Part shown: positions 12,593-25,083 of the stretch, piece after piece
How positions within the stretch are numbered: the first letter of the stretch is position 1
Layout: each line of letters begins with the position of its first letter
Origin: Macropodus opercularis
Taxonomy: Eukaryota; Chordata; Actinopteri; Anabantiformes; Osphronemidae
Direction of reading: 5' to 3'
Assembly (NCBI GenBank): GCA_030770545.1
Contig: JAUCMP010000026.1
Span: 4,878,501 to 4,942,500, forward strand
DNA: 64,000 nt
Notes under the pieces: model-generated
Databases searched by the model: none
Told to the model about the DNA's origin: nothing
The model's input: only the letters and a program-made list of their open reading frames with translations
Translations under genes and position numbers: made by a program

Positions 12593-13051
12593 GACACTGG
12601 ACCTGCTGAAGTCTGAATAGTTGAATATGGATCTGCTGCTGAGAGAATATGTGCATTATATATAAAAACATTCCAATATGAAAGCTCCTCCTCATGGATC
12701 TGTTCGCATTGCAGCCTGGACTACAGCCGGTAAAGTATGAATAGAAGTGATATCTGTAGATGCTGGAGGGAGAAGTGATGCCGAAAATGTAGTAGCGTGA
12801 CCAGTGACCTCGCACAAACAAGGTGCTACAAACGTATTCACAGTAATGCTATTTAATAAATGTTATTCGTCTGCTGTTTTTAGAATAAACCTTCAACCGC
12901 TCGTTTCTGTCTCTGTTACCGTGCTACCTCTGTGTCTGTCCTACTGGACACTTCTCGCATTTTTTTTTCTTCATGCTGTGCCAAAAACTGCCATTTACAA
13001 ATTTATATAAATTTTTGTGCACTAATATTTTATTTTGTGTCTGAAAATAAA
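12593..13051 (+). other. keap1: keap1a 3' UTR with three poly(A) signals
   Basis: AATAAA hexamers occur at 12855, 12884 and 13046 in AT-rich sequence after the stop codon. Any of them could end the transcript. The last gives a 3' UTR of about 0.5 kb. Cleavage sites cannot be read from sequence alone. Confidence 0.6.
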
Positions 13052-13207
13052 AACCAGATAAATGAAATGTGTAAAATAAGTAGGCTTATTTTGTTTATCT
13101 GCCAGTTTATTTTATTCACACTTTCTTACGGGCATTGACGTTACTAAACGTATTTTACTGACCTTTCGATCTCGGTTTCCCGGAAGCTTGCAACAGCACG
13201 TGCTCTG

Positions 13208-13221
13208 CCACTAGATGGTGG
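13208..13221 (+). promoter_or_regulatory. Candidate CTCF motif, forward orientation
   Basis: CCACTAGATGGTGG fits the CTCF core consensus CCASYAGRKGGCRS with one mismatch (T for the core C). It lies just beyond the 3' end of keap1a, where the 17-kb gene-free stretch begins. The mismatch falls at a strongly conserved position, so occupancy is uncertain. Confidence 0.35.
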
Positions 13222-14699
13222 AATAGGTCCAAAAACAGCCGGACACTAGAAAATAACAAAGCAAAAGTAAAACTGATTTCAATGTGTTAACTAAATGTAC
13301 AGAATTGTAACTCTATAAATAAATGTGCACGGGCTTATGCGTTGGTGAGCTCGTACAGCAACATTTGGTCCAGTTGCCTTGATGAAAGACGGAGGGTAAC
13401 AGAGTCACTACAGTGTTAGTCATCTGCTGTGGACGTCACTTGTCTGTTTACTTATCTGTCTCTGCTCTGCTGTTCCCGTCCGTAGCCCACCTGTAATTAT
13501 CCCAGCTGGTCAGCAACGAAGACGCTGCTCTCATTCTAATGCATCTGCCGTTTGCTCACATGTTCAGATTTGTGACAAAAGCAAAGGAGGAACAATGTTC
13601 CGGGTCCGGTTCTGGAGCAGCAGGTGATTGTGGGCATGGTGTTCGGCTCTATCTCGGATGTCGATCCTGTGGACGTGTGGCGTTCGGTGTTGACAGAGCA
13701 ACCTGTTGGTCGATGAGCAGCACAGCTCTGATTGTGTATTTGTCTGTATTGTGGCCCCAGAGCGTAAGAGCAAAGCCAGATGAGGGAGAAGAGGGCTCTT
13801 ACTCACTACTTAAAACCCTATATAAGAGCAAATGACTCACATGGCGTCCGCATGACGCAAGCACCTCGCACACAAACACATGCATGTTGTGTGTATGTGG
13901 GTTTGTGCACATTCATGCAAAACAAAGCTGGCTGGCTGTTATTCACAAGCTGTGGAAACAGATTTGTCTCAATGTGTTCATTGTCTCACGAGGGGAGAGG
14001 AATACAGAAAAAGATGTAGCACGGCGCAGCAGGGAGAGTTTCCTTCCACGGAGAATCAGTGGAGGAGAAATGAATAAACATACAGATGTAGCTGTTGTAC
14101 GAGTCCATCTTTTGTATGGTTACTGCACAGTTGCACAGTTCTGAGAGAACAGAACCTAAAATATGCAGGGAAAGGGAAGGGCTGCCATCATGTTTAAGAC
14201 CTGCTGAATATTTAATTCCTAATTGTTGTTTGCTTGCTCCCGTACTCTTTACTGTGTTTGTAACATTTAGCTCCAGATAATTGTATTAAAATGTACGAAC
14301 ACGCAGACGAGATATGATCTCAAGGACCTGATCTGATCGTCGGCCATTGCATAACAGAGCCTGCAACTGCGCAGCTTGTTGAAATGTGCAAGTGTGGATT
14401 TAAAAGTGCAGGAGCTTTGAAATACTCAAAGTAATGTACAGTGTGTTGCAACATGGAGGTATCCAACAGTTGCATTCAGATGCTGACGGAGGCCTGAAGG
14501 CTTATTCTGTCTGGCTTATCTGAGCCTGTTCAGATCTGCATACAGACAGGAGTGAGAATCATGTGGGGCCTGAATAGGTGGATGGCTTCTACGCCAGTGG
14601 GCCTGTAGTTGGACGTGTAAGGTGTGACCTTGGAAAGTGATGACCTCATCAACATCCCTACCTGCAAAGCTAATCTGTTACATTCTAAAGGATGCTCCT
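13222..14699. other. Intergenic, no gene seen
   Basis: No exon chain, RNA gene or named repeat could be supported. Open frames here are short and lack family motifs. Confidence 0.55.
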
Positions 14700-16000
14700 G
14701 TGATGGAGCCACCCATGAAGGTGACATTGGCGAGCGGGCTGGCGGGGGAGAAAGCACCCCCCCAAACGAGAGGCACGCAAACGCGCGAGGATTACGTGCA
14801 CGCAGCTGCACGCGTGCAAACACTGTACCCGTGTGTGTCATGTCACATAAGCACAAAGATCCACGCACGGTCGCGAACAAACTCTAACTACGTGAACTCG
14901 TGATGTAATGCGCGTTGGTTTACATCAGCTGATCAGCCAGATGCCTGCAGCAGGTGTTGCAGCATGATGGTGGGTAAAAGGTCACGCTGCTTTCTCTAAT
15001 CTGACCCCAAACATTGCAGATTTTCTACTCGCCAGATAAAAGTCCGCACATTTCGCCACGAGAGGCTGAACTCCACAGCTTTCTCATTCATGTGCAGTGC
15101 TCTTAGTCACGTTTTGGAAAAACCCAGCCGCATCGCACTTTGTCGAAGAGCAGCCCAGCTGACGCGGTTGTGGGTTAAACGTCCTGCGTCCACGGCTCTT
15201 TCGCATACGAAATCGCTACGTCGTGTGTATTCTCTTTTAGCAGATGCCCTTGAGCAAGGCAACTCCAGCTGATGCGGAGGAGCTGGACCGTGGGTTACTT
15301 GTGTACTCAACCAAGGTACTGCTGCGTGACTTTTATGAGCAGCGTTCATGACTGCATCACAAAGTGTTCTGCGACTGGCACACGCACAAACCTGAAGGTT
15401 AGAGTAAGATCTGCACACACCCAAAAAACTAAACTCACACACAGCTTATTCATCAGTTGTGGATGTGTGGTTCCAAAGAACTGAAAAGTCTGTTTCAGTA
15501 CTTTTCGTGTTCTTTTAGGGTCCACGCGTGTGTGACCTCAAACGCATCGCGCCCTCGCCACGGCCGCAGCGCCCCGCAGACCTTTGCGTGGGGTTTTATG
15601 CTATGGTTGCGTTGCGTTGTGTGATGGGAGCCTGCCTGTTGTGAGCATGCAGTGCGGCCGACTGGTCTGTGTGTTCACTTCAACTGTGTTTCTCTCAGAG
15701 TCGGAGGAAAGCATGAGTGGCCGGTTTCAAGCTCCCCTCTCGCTGAATTGATTCTACTATGGGTCCTCTAGAAACACGGCGCTCGGACACGGGGGAGGTT
15801 CGGTTGCGTCCACGGCTCGTTTGTGGGTTTGTTGGCATTTCGAGCAACCCGCGTTCGAACAGGTGAAGTACATAAGGTCACGCCGCGGTTCCGGATCCCG
15901 CAAAGTCCGCGCACTCGCGCACGACACGCGCTTTCCCGCTAATGCGCGTTCCCAGTCCCCCCCTGTACCCAAGCGTGGTATAATCCACAATTTATTCCAG
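14700..16000. promoter_or_regulatory. Orphan CpG-dense blocks
   Basis: Two or three CpG-rich patches stand out from AT-rich flanks: about 14730-14880, 15110-15220 and 15520-15960. The last contains many CG dinucleotides and is the densest. No recognisable coding exon accompanies them. They could mark an unannotated promoter, a distal alternative first exon of ssbp4, or an old GC-rich repeat. Limits are judged by eye. Confidence 0.35.
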
Positions 16001-19000
16001 GGAAAGACTGACAGTTTTTTGGGTCATGAAGCAGCTGTTCAAGTCAGTGGCTCTCCCTCCCTCCGGAAGAATAAGGAATTAGTACATTTCAAATTAGATA
16101 ACGACAAACGTTGGTGCAAGAAGAAGAAAAAAGTATGACAATGTGTCAGCTGCACAAAATAAGCCGGTCAAACATGAGCAAAAATATTCCTACCGCTAAA
16201 CAAAACAGTTTTTTTAATCACGGTTGAATTTCAACATAGGACACAATAAATATGAACACGGTTTGTGCGGTGTTTACGCTTTGCAGCTATTTCGAGTGCA
16301 GTGGAGCAAACTCCTTGTTAGATTCCTGCTGTATTTAGTCTCCAGAACTTAGTGGGTCTCTCTCGCGCGCACACGCATGCACGTCTTGTAACGGAGCTCC
16401 AGTAGAAAGTGGAGTTGAACAATGGTGGTATGACTGTTGACCCCTCTCCAATAAATCCAGAAAATGTTGGCTTGTGCCCGGGTGATCCATCAGCTTCCCC
16501 TATAGGTAGAAATTAGTGCCCTTCACTCTTCTCCTCCAATAAAGTGGACTGAGTGGACGCATGTCCTTATTCTTAAAGAGCGTTCAAATTTGCACATTTG
16601 CTTAAATACACAGATTCTGCGTTTTTTTGTTGTTTTTTTTGTGACGAGTGAACGGATTTTTGCACGGTGCTGCAAATGTGCCCTGCGTGTTTTATTTATT
16701 ATTAGTTTTTACTGTGTGTGCACATGTAACGTAGGTCAAGCCCCTTGGAAACAGCAGCAGAGGTCTTCTGCTTTTAAGTGGATTAAAAGTCCAGCACAAT
16801 CCCCAGGGCCAGCAGGCACTGGACAGACCCGGTGTAGTTTAGATGAGGACTTAAGACTGATTATCTCCAGTGCTGCCTTTGTTTTTGCTGCTACTGTTGC
16901 GTATATGGGTAATCCTGCGCAGTATATGGAAATATGTATGCTGTAGATACTAGCAGTGAGGTCGGTATTAGCTGGTGTGGTTGTGTTTTTTATTCTCATC
17001 TGTAAAAGATCTTCTGCTGAGAAACAGCCCAGATCTACTTCGAGCATCAGCCGTTACCAACTTTACTGTGGTGCTGCAGTGGAAAGACGTCTCAGCTCTG
17101 AATGTACAGCTGCAGAGGTTTGGTGTTTAGTCGGCCAGCGTCTCTTACCTACTACTAATATGTGCGCTCCTGTTACGGTTTCCCTTGTAACCAGTGGTTT
17201 ACTCTCAGTCAGTGTCAGCACCAGTTAACCAGGTCAGTATTTCTGTGCTCCAGTTGTTGCAGCTCTTCCTCTGATCTTTACCCCAGTTTCTAGTATATTT
17301 GGCTTATACGACAGAAATCATTGAGTCTGAAGTTTACTTATGTCTCATATGGAAGTGAAATAATGGATGTATGTACACAAGTTTATTAATTAGTCTGAAA
17401 TATACTTTTCATTGCTATGTTGAGTGGCAGGCTACCTTGGTAAAAACTCAGTTGTTCTCATTTTATGACCCCCACATGATCTTTATAACCTCTATAATCT
17501 TCTTAGGATTTATGAGGCTTGGAACCAGTGAAACACACTAAATGATCCATTTTTTATGCGAGCTAATGTGACGTCTTAGTAATAGCTATTGTTTTATAAA
17601 GTGAGCATCACTGGTTTTTCGAAAGTAATGACAACAACAATGTTTGAATTAAGCCACTTACTATGTAGTCAGAAAGCTTTGGGTGTGGATCTGGCTTCTG
17701 AAATCACATTATCTGCTCTGTCTCTGTCTCTCTCTTCCTCCTTACTTGCCTGTTACTGTCCACTGTATACAATCCAATGATGCAGAGAGGCTATAAAGTG
17801 AATGTTTAAGGAAGTAATGACAGTCAAACAGCAGTGCTCCCAGCCAACAAGATAAGTCTTTGTCTCTGGCATACAGTGGGCGATGTGCTCTGCTTACTTG
17901 CCAAGGCTGCTTTGTTTTACCACTGAAGATGCATTTCTGTGTCTGTTTGTTTCGTTGTAGCTTTAGAAAAGCCAATCTGCACAATACATTGAGTGAATTA
18001 ATGTAACAGACTCTCTAGATGATGCAAAATGCAGCGGCACATCTCATTTTCTGTTCAGTCACCTACAGAGCGAGCCACCCAGCTGGGCCTTCCTAGCTGA
18101 CCACCTAAACCAGGTTCTCCCCACGCCACGCAGCTTGTCTTGGATAAATTAAGAAAACGGAAATGTTAGGTTACAAAGAATAATGTTTCGCATCTGGTTG
18201 TTACGGCAACACCAGTGACTTTTGGTTTAATAAAACAACACTCACTCCCTAAGTGGCTACTTTGTCAGAAACACAACACAAGAGCAACTGGTATATCTGG
18301 TTACAGCCTGAAAACCTCAGTGACAAACGCACAGTGTCTCCTGTTTCTGCTTCACAGAAGAAGCTCTCCACGTTTCAGCAGTTCACTGTGATCAGCAGCA
18401 GGAAACGCTGGTTGCGTTTTAGTAACTAAAACGGTGAGTGTGATATCAGCGGGATCGAATTACTGTAAGCTGGATCCTTGCTTGAGAATCTGTGCAGTCG
18501 CTAACGTTGAAACTTAGAGAGTTACACATTGTCACTGAATTTGATCGCGCCGCTGGCCAGAAACAGTGACAAACACGATTTCATTTCCTCAAGACCACAG
18601 TGAATGTAAACTCAAATTATAACGATAAGACACCGCTCACTATGAAACGTTCTTGTAGATGTTGTGGTAAAATAAGACATTAGCAAATATGCCTTTAAAA
18701 TAATCTGTCAGGTTACATTTGCTGCTGTGGGAAACGTATCATGACCTGGTCGTGGATGATTTTATGTTGGTGTTCTTATCTCTGCGTGACATATGGCATG
18801 ATAAGTGCGCCTGATAGATACTGGCACAGGTTTTATGTGTATACTTGGACTGTTTATTTAAGCAATCAGTCCTATAATAATAATAATAGTATATGATAGG
18901 TTGATAGCTAATACTAACAACTAAATGAGATTATAACATGTTTATTTCCATGGTTGTAGATTAAACTGTATTAAATGTTTACTGATGACGTTATCTTCTT

Positions 19001-20100
19001 CACTTCACTAATTAGCTGCGAGCTAAGCTAAATCCGAACGGGTTAAATCAGGCCTGTGCTCTCTTCAGGTGTTCAGCATCGTCGACCTTTGGCGTGATTG
19101 TGGTTGATTCTTGAAGACCTAAAGAGACCAATCTCTCCAGAGCAAGTCTAGAATTACATTTATGGCACCACGTAGCCTATGTACAGAACAATTTCAGCAA
19201 TCACTAAGGTTTTTCCCCAGAACCTTGATAATGTGTCTTTTTTTCTTTTCCTGTGAAGAAGCTGATCCGAGCCCTGAAGCTGACCATGACCCTCACCTCA
19301 ATCAGGCCTTTCTCTTTCATTCAGTGTCCATACTGAAGTGCTACCAAGACCAACATTTGTTGGGTCCATGTGTTTTCTCTGGTTCTAATAAGATACATTA
19401 ATTATTATAAATGACATCACACACGTTTGTCTCTGGAGACTGAGCAAATGTTCTGCAGAACCTCAGATTTGTCTGTCTCTGTCCAAGTTCTATCTTTCAT
19501 CTTGTCTTTGCAAACTTTTCTATTTAAACGATTTCTCACAAATTAAATCTTTTTGTACAAAACTGAGCCCTCAACAAACTGAGCTCAAAACTCTCCTCTT
19601 TGCTCATGACACATCTGGTTTCCTAAGACACTTGTGGTTGCCTAGGAATGATGTTAGGTTTTACATGGTGATGACATCACCCCAACCCCGATCTTCAGGG
19701 TTGCTATGGCTCTAGAAAAGCAGGTTTAAGTGGCCAGAACAGGGTCAATATAAATGTCTGATCATTTGGGGTTTTTTGCTATAAAAATGTTCAAAATGTT
19801 GGTTCGGGCAGATTCCAACATGGCCCCCTTGTCGCTGGAACAGCCTCAGGGGTGAAATGGGATCAGGCCTCACAGAACCCTGCTGTGCATATACGTGTGT
19901 GGTGGATGTACGCATGCATACCTGCATGTGCATGTGTGCTTCTGCGTGCGCATGAGAGTGTGTTTGCATGTGTGTGGGCGTGGATTGAAGTGTGCGTGCA
20001 GTGTGTGTGTGTCTACCCCCGCCAGCCTCTAATGGGGATCATGTGTGGAGTCAGCGGCGCAGACACACAAAAACATGCTAACCCCCACCCCACCATGCAC
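16001..20100. other. Intergenic, no gene seen
   Basis: AT-rich sequence with no supported exon. A short stretch near 18018-18060 reads like a few residues of a LINE reverse transcriptase, but it is too short to call. The open frames found are brief and carry no family motif. Confidence 0.5.
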
Positions 20101-20121
20101 GGTCCGAATTAAAGCACATGT

Positions 20122-20140
20122 GCACACGCACACGCACGCA

Positions 20141-20194
<54 letters not shown>
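20122..20194. repeat. Compound (CGCA)n-(CA)n microsatellite
   Basis: A run of CGCA tetranucleotide units (about 20123-20160) passes directly into about 17 CA dinucleotides. TG-rich imperfect sequence lies to the left (19880-20010). A purine-rich tract lies to the right (about 20280-20560) and produces long spurious open frames on the opposite strand. Confidence 0.93.
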
Positions 20195-20197
<3 letters not shown>

Positions 20198-20279
20198 TGT
20201 GCCTCAGTCAGCGAGTTAAGAACAACTCCTAGGGGAGCTATAGCACCAGTTTCTGTATGTGTGTGTGGGGCATAGGATG

Positions 20280-20560
20280 GGGGGTTGGTGGTGAGATGGA
20301 GGGCAGGGGGAAGAGGGGGGTGGGGGGGTAGGGCGAAGGGGGAGGGGAGGCAACGATAGGAAAGGGGGGGTGAGGAGACAGAAAGGAGAAAGGCATGGGC
20401 AGTGAGCACAAGCAAAAGGATGGAAGGGTTTAAGTGCGTGTGTGTCTGTGCGTGTAAAGGAAGCGGGTAAGGAGGAAAGAAAGAAATCAGAGAGCTAGAG
20501 AACGCAGACGGTCGACGGAGAGGACAGAGCGAATAGCTGAGAATGAGACAGAGGAGGTTG
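20280..20560. repeat. Low-complexity G/GA-rich tract
   Basis: Nearly all purine on the + strand, with several poly-G runs (around 20310-20330 and 20360-20370). A 206-codon frame on the minus strand here is an artefact of the composition and of the adjacent CA repeat. Confidence 0.8.
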
Positions 20561-21429
20561 AGGGGTCCTGTGCAGGGGGGAGACGAGGCCCCGTAGTTTG
20601 GCCGAGGGGCGAGACAGTCAACAACACATGCATCCAAACCTTCAGACAAACGTCTTCACGCAGGGCAGGGGAGCCATGTGCGTACAGTAACCAGCCCTGC
20701 TTCATCTATTAACGTTTCTGTCAATTTCTAAAGGTTGGGAGTGTTTCCCATTGAGCCCTCGGAGCATTTGTGTTGCTTACGCGCTAACCGATGGACATCG
20801 GAATAGACTTTAGATAATCAGAGCCTGTTTAAAGACTCTACACCTTCTGGGGGAACAGAACGGATAAATAATACAATAGTTAAAACAGTGTATATCAACA
20901 GAAAATGTGATTCTAAGCAGGTCTGAGCACTGAACAGCCAACACAGCTCTGGGCAATCGCAAAGTCTGAAACTTCTTCCTGCTTGGCTTTAACTTTTCCA
21001 GCTTGTCCTTTTTTTTTAAAGCAATCGGCTGCTGTTTAGATCTGAGGCTTACATTTAACCAAATTAACACTGCAGCTCAACGTAAAACGAGATTCACAAT
21101 GAACGGTTGAAAAAATACAGCAAAACTAGAGGAACTCACTGACAATCAGGGATTTGGCCGTTGTTATGCTAGTGGAGCTGCAACGCCGCCTGAGGCCACT
21201 AACCCCAAGCTGAGATGTGGAGGGGGGCTACAGAGGTTTGGGCAGCTCATTGCTTTCTAACTCACCATCCCCAGATTCCTTCACTATCAAGCCTGCAGTG
21301 CTCAGCCCAAACGAACGCTGATCCGACATATAGAGTCTAAGTGATTTTACCAGGAGTCAGTCCCACCGGAGCCCCAGAAGGTTTCATATGATGTATGTGC
21401 AAGTGTTTGTGTTGTTGTGGTTGCAGCAT

Positions 21430-21545
21430 TTTTGCCTCTCATGTCTGTCTTGTCAATCCCAGTTGAGGCAGATGGCCGTCCACCTGAGCCTGGCTCCGCC
21501 GGAGGTTCCTTCCGCTGCTTAAGCAGGATTTGTTGGGTTATTTTA
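21430..21545. repeat. Degenerate fish dispersed-repeat fragment
   Basis: The stretch contains GAGGCAGATGGCC, then GAGCCTGG and GGAGGTTCCTTCC in the order and spacing of a repeat I recognise from many teleost introns. That repeat usually continues into a poly-A/poly-T-rich tail. I cannot name the family from memory with certainty. The copy is diverged and seems truncated. A RepeatMasker run against a fish library would decide. Confidence 0.5.
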
Positions 21546-24500
21546 TAACTTTAAGCAGTTTTTGTAGTGTGCAAAGTCTGCGAAGGGATTCCGTCTCAGT
21601 TCAGCAACGCAGCTGGACAGCTCGTGTCTGACTGTACCATTAAGCACGACTTCCTAGAAACAAAGTGATAGAACATAGACCTAAACTTTAATGTTGGACC
21701 TTACATGAAGGAAAATTATTTCCCGAACCAGCAGTGCTTCCTACTCTGTGACAATATTTATTACTCTTTATTCAGGGAATGAATATTCTTCAGCTACAAC
21801 AACACAATGTATTAACAATTTGAGCTGGATATTCATCAGCGCTGTCTGTGAGTGGCAGATTTTAATAAATTGAGTGCATGGTCATGGTCACTAGAGAAAA
21901 GTGAGCAGAAAACACTGTTCTCAATCCTAGAAGGTGACAAAAAACTGCATCTGAAATTGCTCTACTAGTTGAAAGAAAACATCTGTAGACTGTCTGAGCA
22001 GCCTTTTACACCACCACACACTCGTATTTGCGTCTCTGATGAGAAAACAAAAAAAGGTCTCATAAGTGTTGAAACGTTTCCGAGAGGACACACAATCTGG
22101 TTCCAATTTGACATCCGAGTCAACATATGTTTCTGTCGAAGGCGTTTAGGTCAAATGTAAATAAAAGCCAGCGGGCGCTGTATGTTGTGAATTCTTCAAA
22201 TAAAAGATATAAGATAGAAAGGAAACGCTGCTTTTGTGTGTACTGAATAAAGCATCAGCGTCATGTTACTGTAAAAAGTCTTCATAGATTACATACATAC
22301 TGTACATACGCTCTTATTGCTTTGACTGATGGTGAATGTAGGTGCTTTTAAAAAAAATCCACTAGTATTTTAATCACAATCACGTCAGAAAAACATTATA
22401 TTACCATTAAAATCACCACGTTGTGTGATTACAGTGAGCCTTTTATTTTGACATGTAAACGTTTTAGTCCTTTCAGTTTCAGTTCTTGCTCTTGCATCAC
22501 TTGAAGTGAAGCTGACAGTACAGAAGGGAGCAGTTCTCAAAGCCTGACAGCAACAAGATGATTTGAGCAGAGGTTGTGGCAAAATCTGAATGGTTGAAAG
22601 GAAAAGGGGAGGAAACAACAGAATCAGCCGAGACTAAACAAGAAAAGCAATCTCTTTCCCTAAGCTTTGTAACTGTTGCTGTTTTTTTATTTCACAGCAG
22701 CAGGGGATATAAGGCGCCTGTTTACAACTTAACTCCGCTTTTATGAGGCATGGCCAAGGTTGCATTTTTCCCGGTGGTGACAGCACACATCACTGCAGAG
22801 AGTGACGTGAGGACATAATTCTTTGTGATTGTTATGTGGGAAAAATGTATGTGACATATCTAAAAAGCGTTCGAGCTAAACGGCCGCCAGAGACAGAAAC
22901 GTGTGTCTTGAATCTGCTTTGGCGGATTAAAAAAAAAAAAGCGCCTCCTTGCGCATCAAGTGTGGACGTATTAGTGCTTCCACTCAGAGTCCTCCTCCAC
23001 AGGCATGGACTGAACGAGCAAGGCCAGAGAACGAGCGAGTCTCAACATGAACATGTTATTGAAACATATCAATACACAATATGAAAACTTGGCACAGTTG
23101 CAAGAAGAAGTGAGTGAAGCCTTTTGGGATATTACATGGATTTCTGCATAAATTGGTCATAAATGTCTAAGTCACAACAATAGAAACTTATAAACCAATA
23201 CTACACAAATATTATGTGTTTTCATGTGTTTGTTTTAACATAACGTAAACTTTTACAGTGCAGAAAAAGTATGTGAATTAGGCTAATGACATACAACTGT
23301 AGTAAAGCCATTCACTGTTACATTACTAGAAAAAAGAGAAATCGTCTTGCAAACCTACACTTCATAGACATATTGTTTCTGCTGTGTTTATGAGGGAAAT
23401 GTTCTGAACCAGCTTATTTTCGCGTTTTGAAAAACACATGGGAAACTACACTACATTAGTGGAAAGTTATTCATAATAAGAGCTCAAGTCTCAATCTGTG
23501 ACTAAGACAATGATTCGTAAATTAGATTTTTCTTTTTTTTTCTATGTTAATGAAAATATGTAATACTGATATTACTTGTGCTGCAAATTTGTTTGTTTGT
23601 ACACCCGTATGTAGTTTTCGGTGGAGCTGGACATTCCTTTGTGTTGTCTTTCAAACAACCATGATTAAATAATGAAAAATTGTTCATTTGTTACTAAACA
23701 TTACTGATTCAGATGATCATAAACATGCTTACTGCAGACTAAGTCTAAAACTTGAAATGACTGAATTAATTTCCATTATGATTCACATAAAATTGCAAAG
23801 ACCTTCAGTGGAAATATCACTTTACACCTAGGTACCAACTCATTTCTAAAATTACCAGGTACATTTTGAGAAATGAGCTGCAAATTACCAAACCTAAATA
23901 AAAAACAAACATCACTCTTACTTTATGTAACTGCTTACTGGTTAATGCCAGAAGCATTATTTTTATTATTAGGTTGAACAGTATCCACTGATGATGACTG
24001 ATGCATAACTTTTAACAGCGTCCTGGCTGTAGTTCTGTACCAGACGCACAGACGTTAGAAAGGCACCCGTCTTTCTGTTCAGCCCCCGGAAAAGATGCTA
24101 ATATGTGTGTGTTTTCAAATGTTAAACGAAACATAAAACGACATTAAACTCTGTATGGGTTTGTTTATGGCGTGTAGCATGGATGGCTCCAAACCATGTA
24201 ACCACTGTTATGTTAGGGTACAGTATGTTAGCATCTGCATGTTATCCCTGTGTGTTTCTATGTGTCGGTCTCTAAAGGCAGACAGGTCCACAGAGCTGCC
24301 CTGTCAGAAATAGGCCGGGTTAGGTTAGAAAATGTTTCATAAGCTCAGACTGACCTCTTTCCTCTCTGTTTCTCTCTCTCTCTCTCTCTCTACCACCCCC
24401 TCCCCCCTTCCTTCTGTCTGTTTCTCCCTTTCTCCTGGTGTCGTTGTCTCCCTCTCACCCAAACATTTAAACAGTCAATACACAAATAGTATCACATTTT

Positions 24501-24750
24501 CTTACAACAATACAGACACCGGCACCTAAAAAGTCTGCTGTTCGTGCGGCTTTCTCTTGGCTGCACCACATTCCAACTTCTCTGTCTTCATTTTAATCTC
24601 TCAGAAAAGTCTCCGTTCTCATTAATATTTCCTACATTCTGTTTTCTGATAGCTTTGTGCTCCAGGAGTAATATCCTCCTTGCAAAACTGACTGAGGGAA
24701 GTGACTGAAATAGTTGGGTGTACATGACACTGGAGTGTTTGTAGACGTGT
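21546..24750. other. Intergenic, no gene seen
   Basis: AT-rich sequence without a supported exon, RNA gene or named repeat. A short CT-rich run lies at 24365-24392. Confidence 0.5.
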
Positions 24751-25007
24751 ATGTGCACATCTGTGTGTGTGTGTGTGTGTGCAGGTGTGCACATGTGCGG
24801 GCGTGACTCTCTGTCCATGCAGTTGCCGGTCTGCGTACGCCTTTGCGTGTGCACGTGCGTGTGAGCATGTAATTGCATGCATGTGTCTCTGTGTTTGTCT
24901 CTGACTACCATTTGACTGCCATCTGAATCTGTGGCACGTACAGCAGAGCTACGAAGCAGCAGATAGATAGACAGGAGGGAGTCATGAGGGAGGGGGAAAA
25001 AAAGGAA

Positions 25008-25010
<3 letters not shown>

Positions 25011-25082
<72 letters not shown>
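25011..25082. repeat. (TG)36 microsatellite
   Basis: An uninterrupted run of about 36 TG units, the longest microsatellite in the window. A shorter TG run lies at 24762-24781. A purine-rich tract follows to about 25440. Alternating purine-pyrimidine runs of this length can adopt Z-DNA. The 221-codon frame on the minus strand across it is spurious. Confidence 0.95.

Positions 25083-25083
<1 letters not shown>

Noticed and set aside
18018..18090. MMQNAAAHLIF, resembling a LINE reverse-transcriptase end (QNAAARLI)
   Set aside because: Only about ten residues agree and the frame shows nothing further; too short to call an element without a repeat search.
20029..20649. 206-codon minus-strand frame
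   Set aside because: It runs through a CA microsatellite and a purine-rich tract; the product is Pro/Ser/Leu and Cys/Val repeats with no domain.
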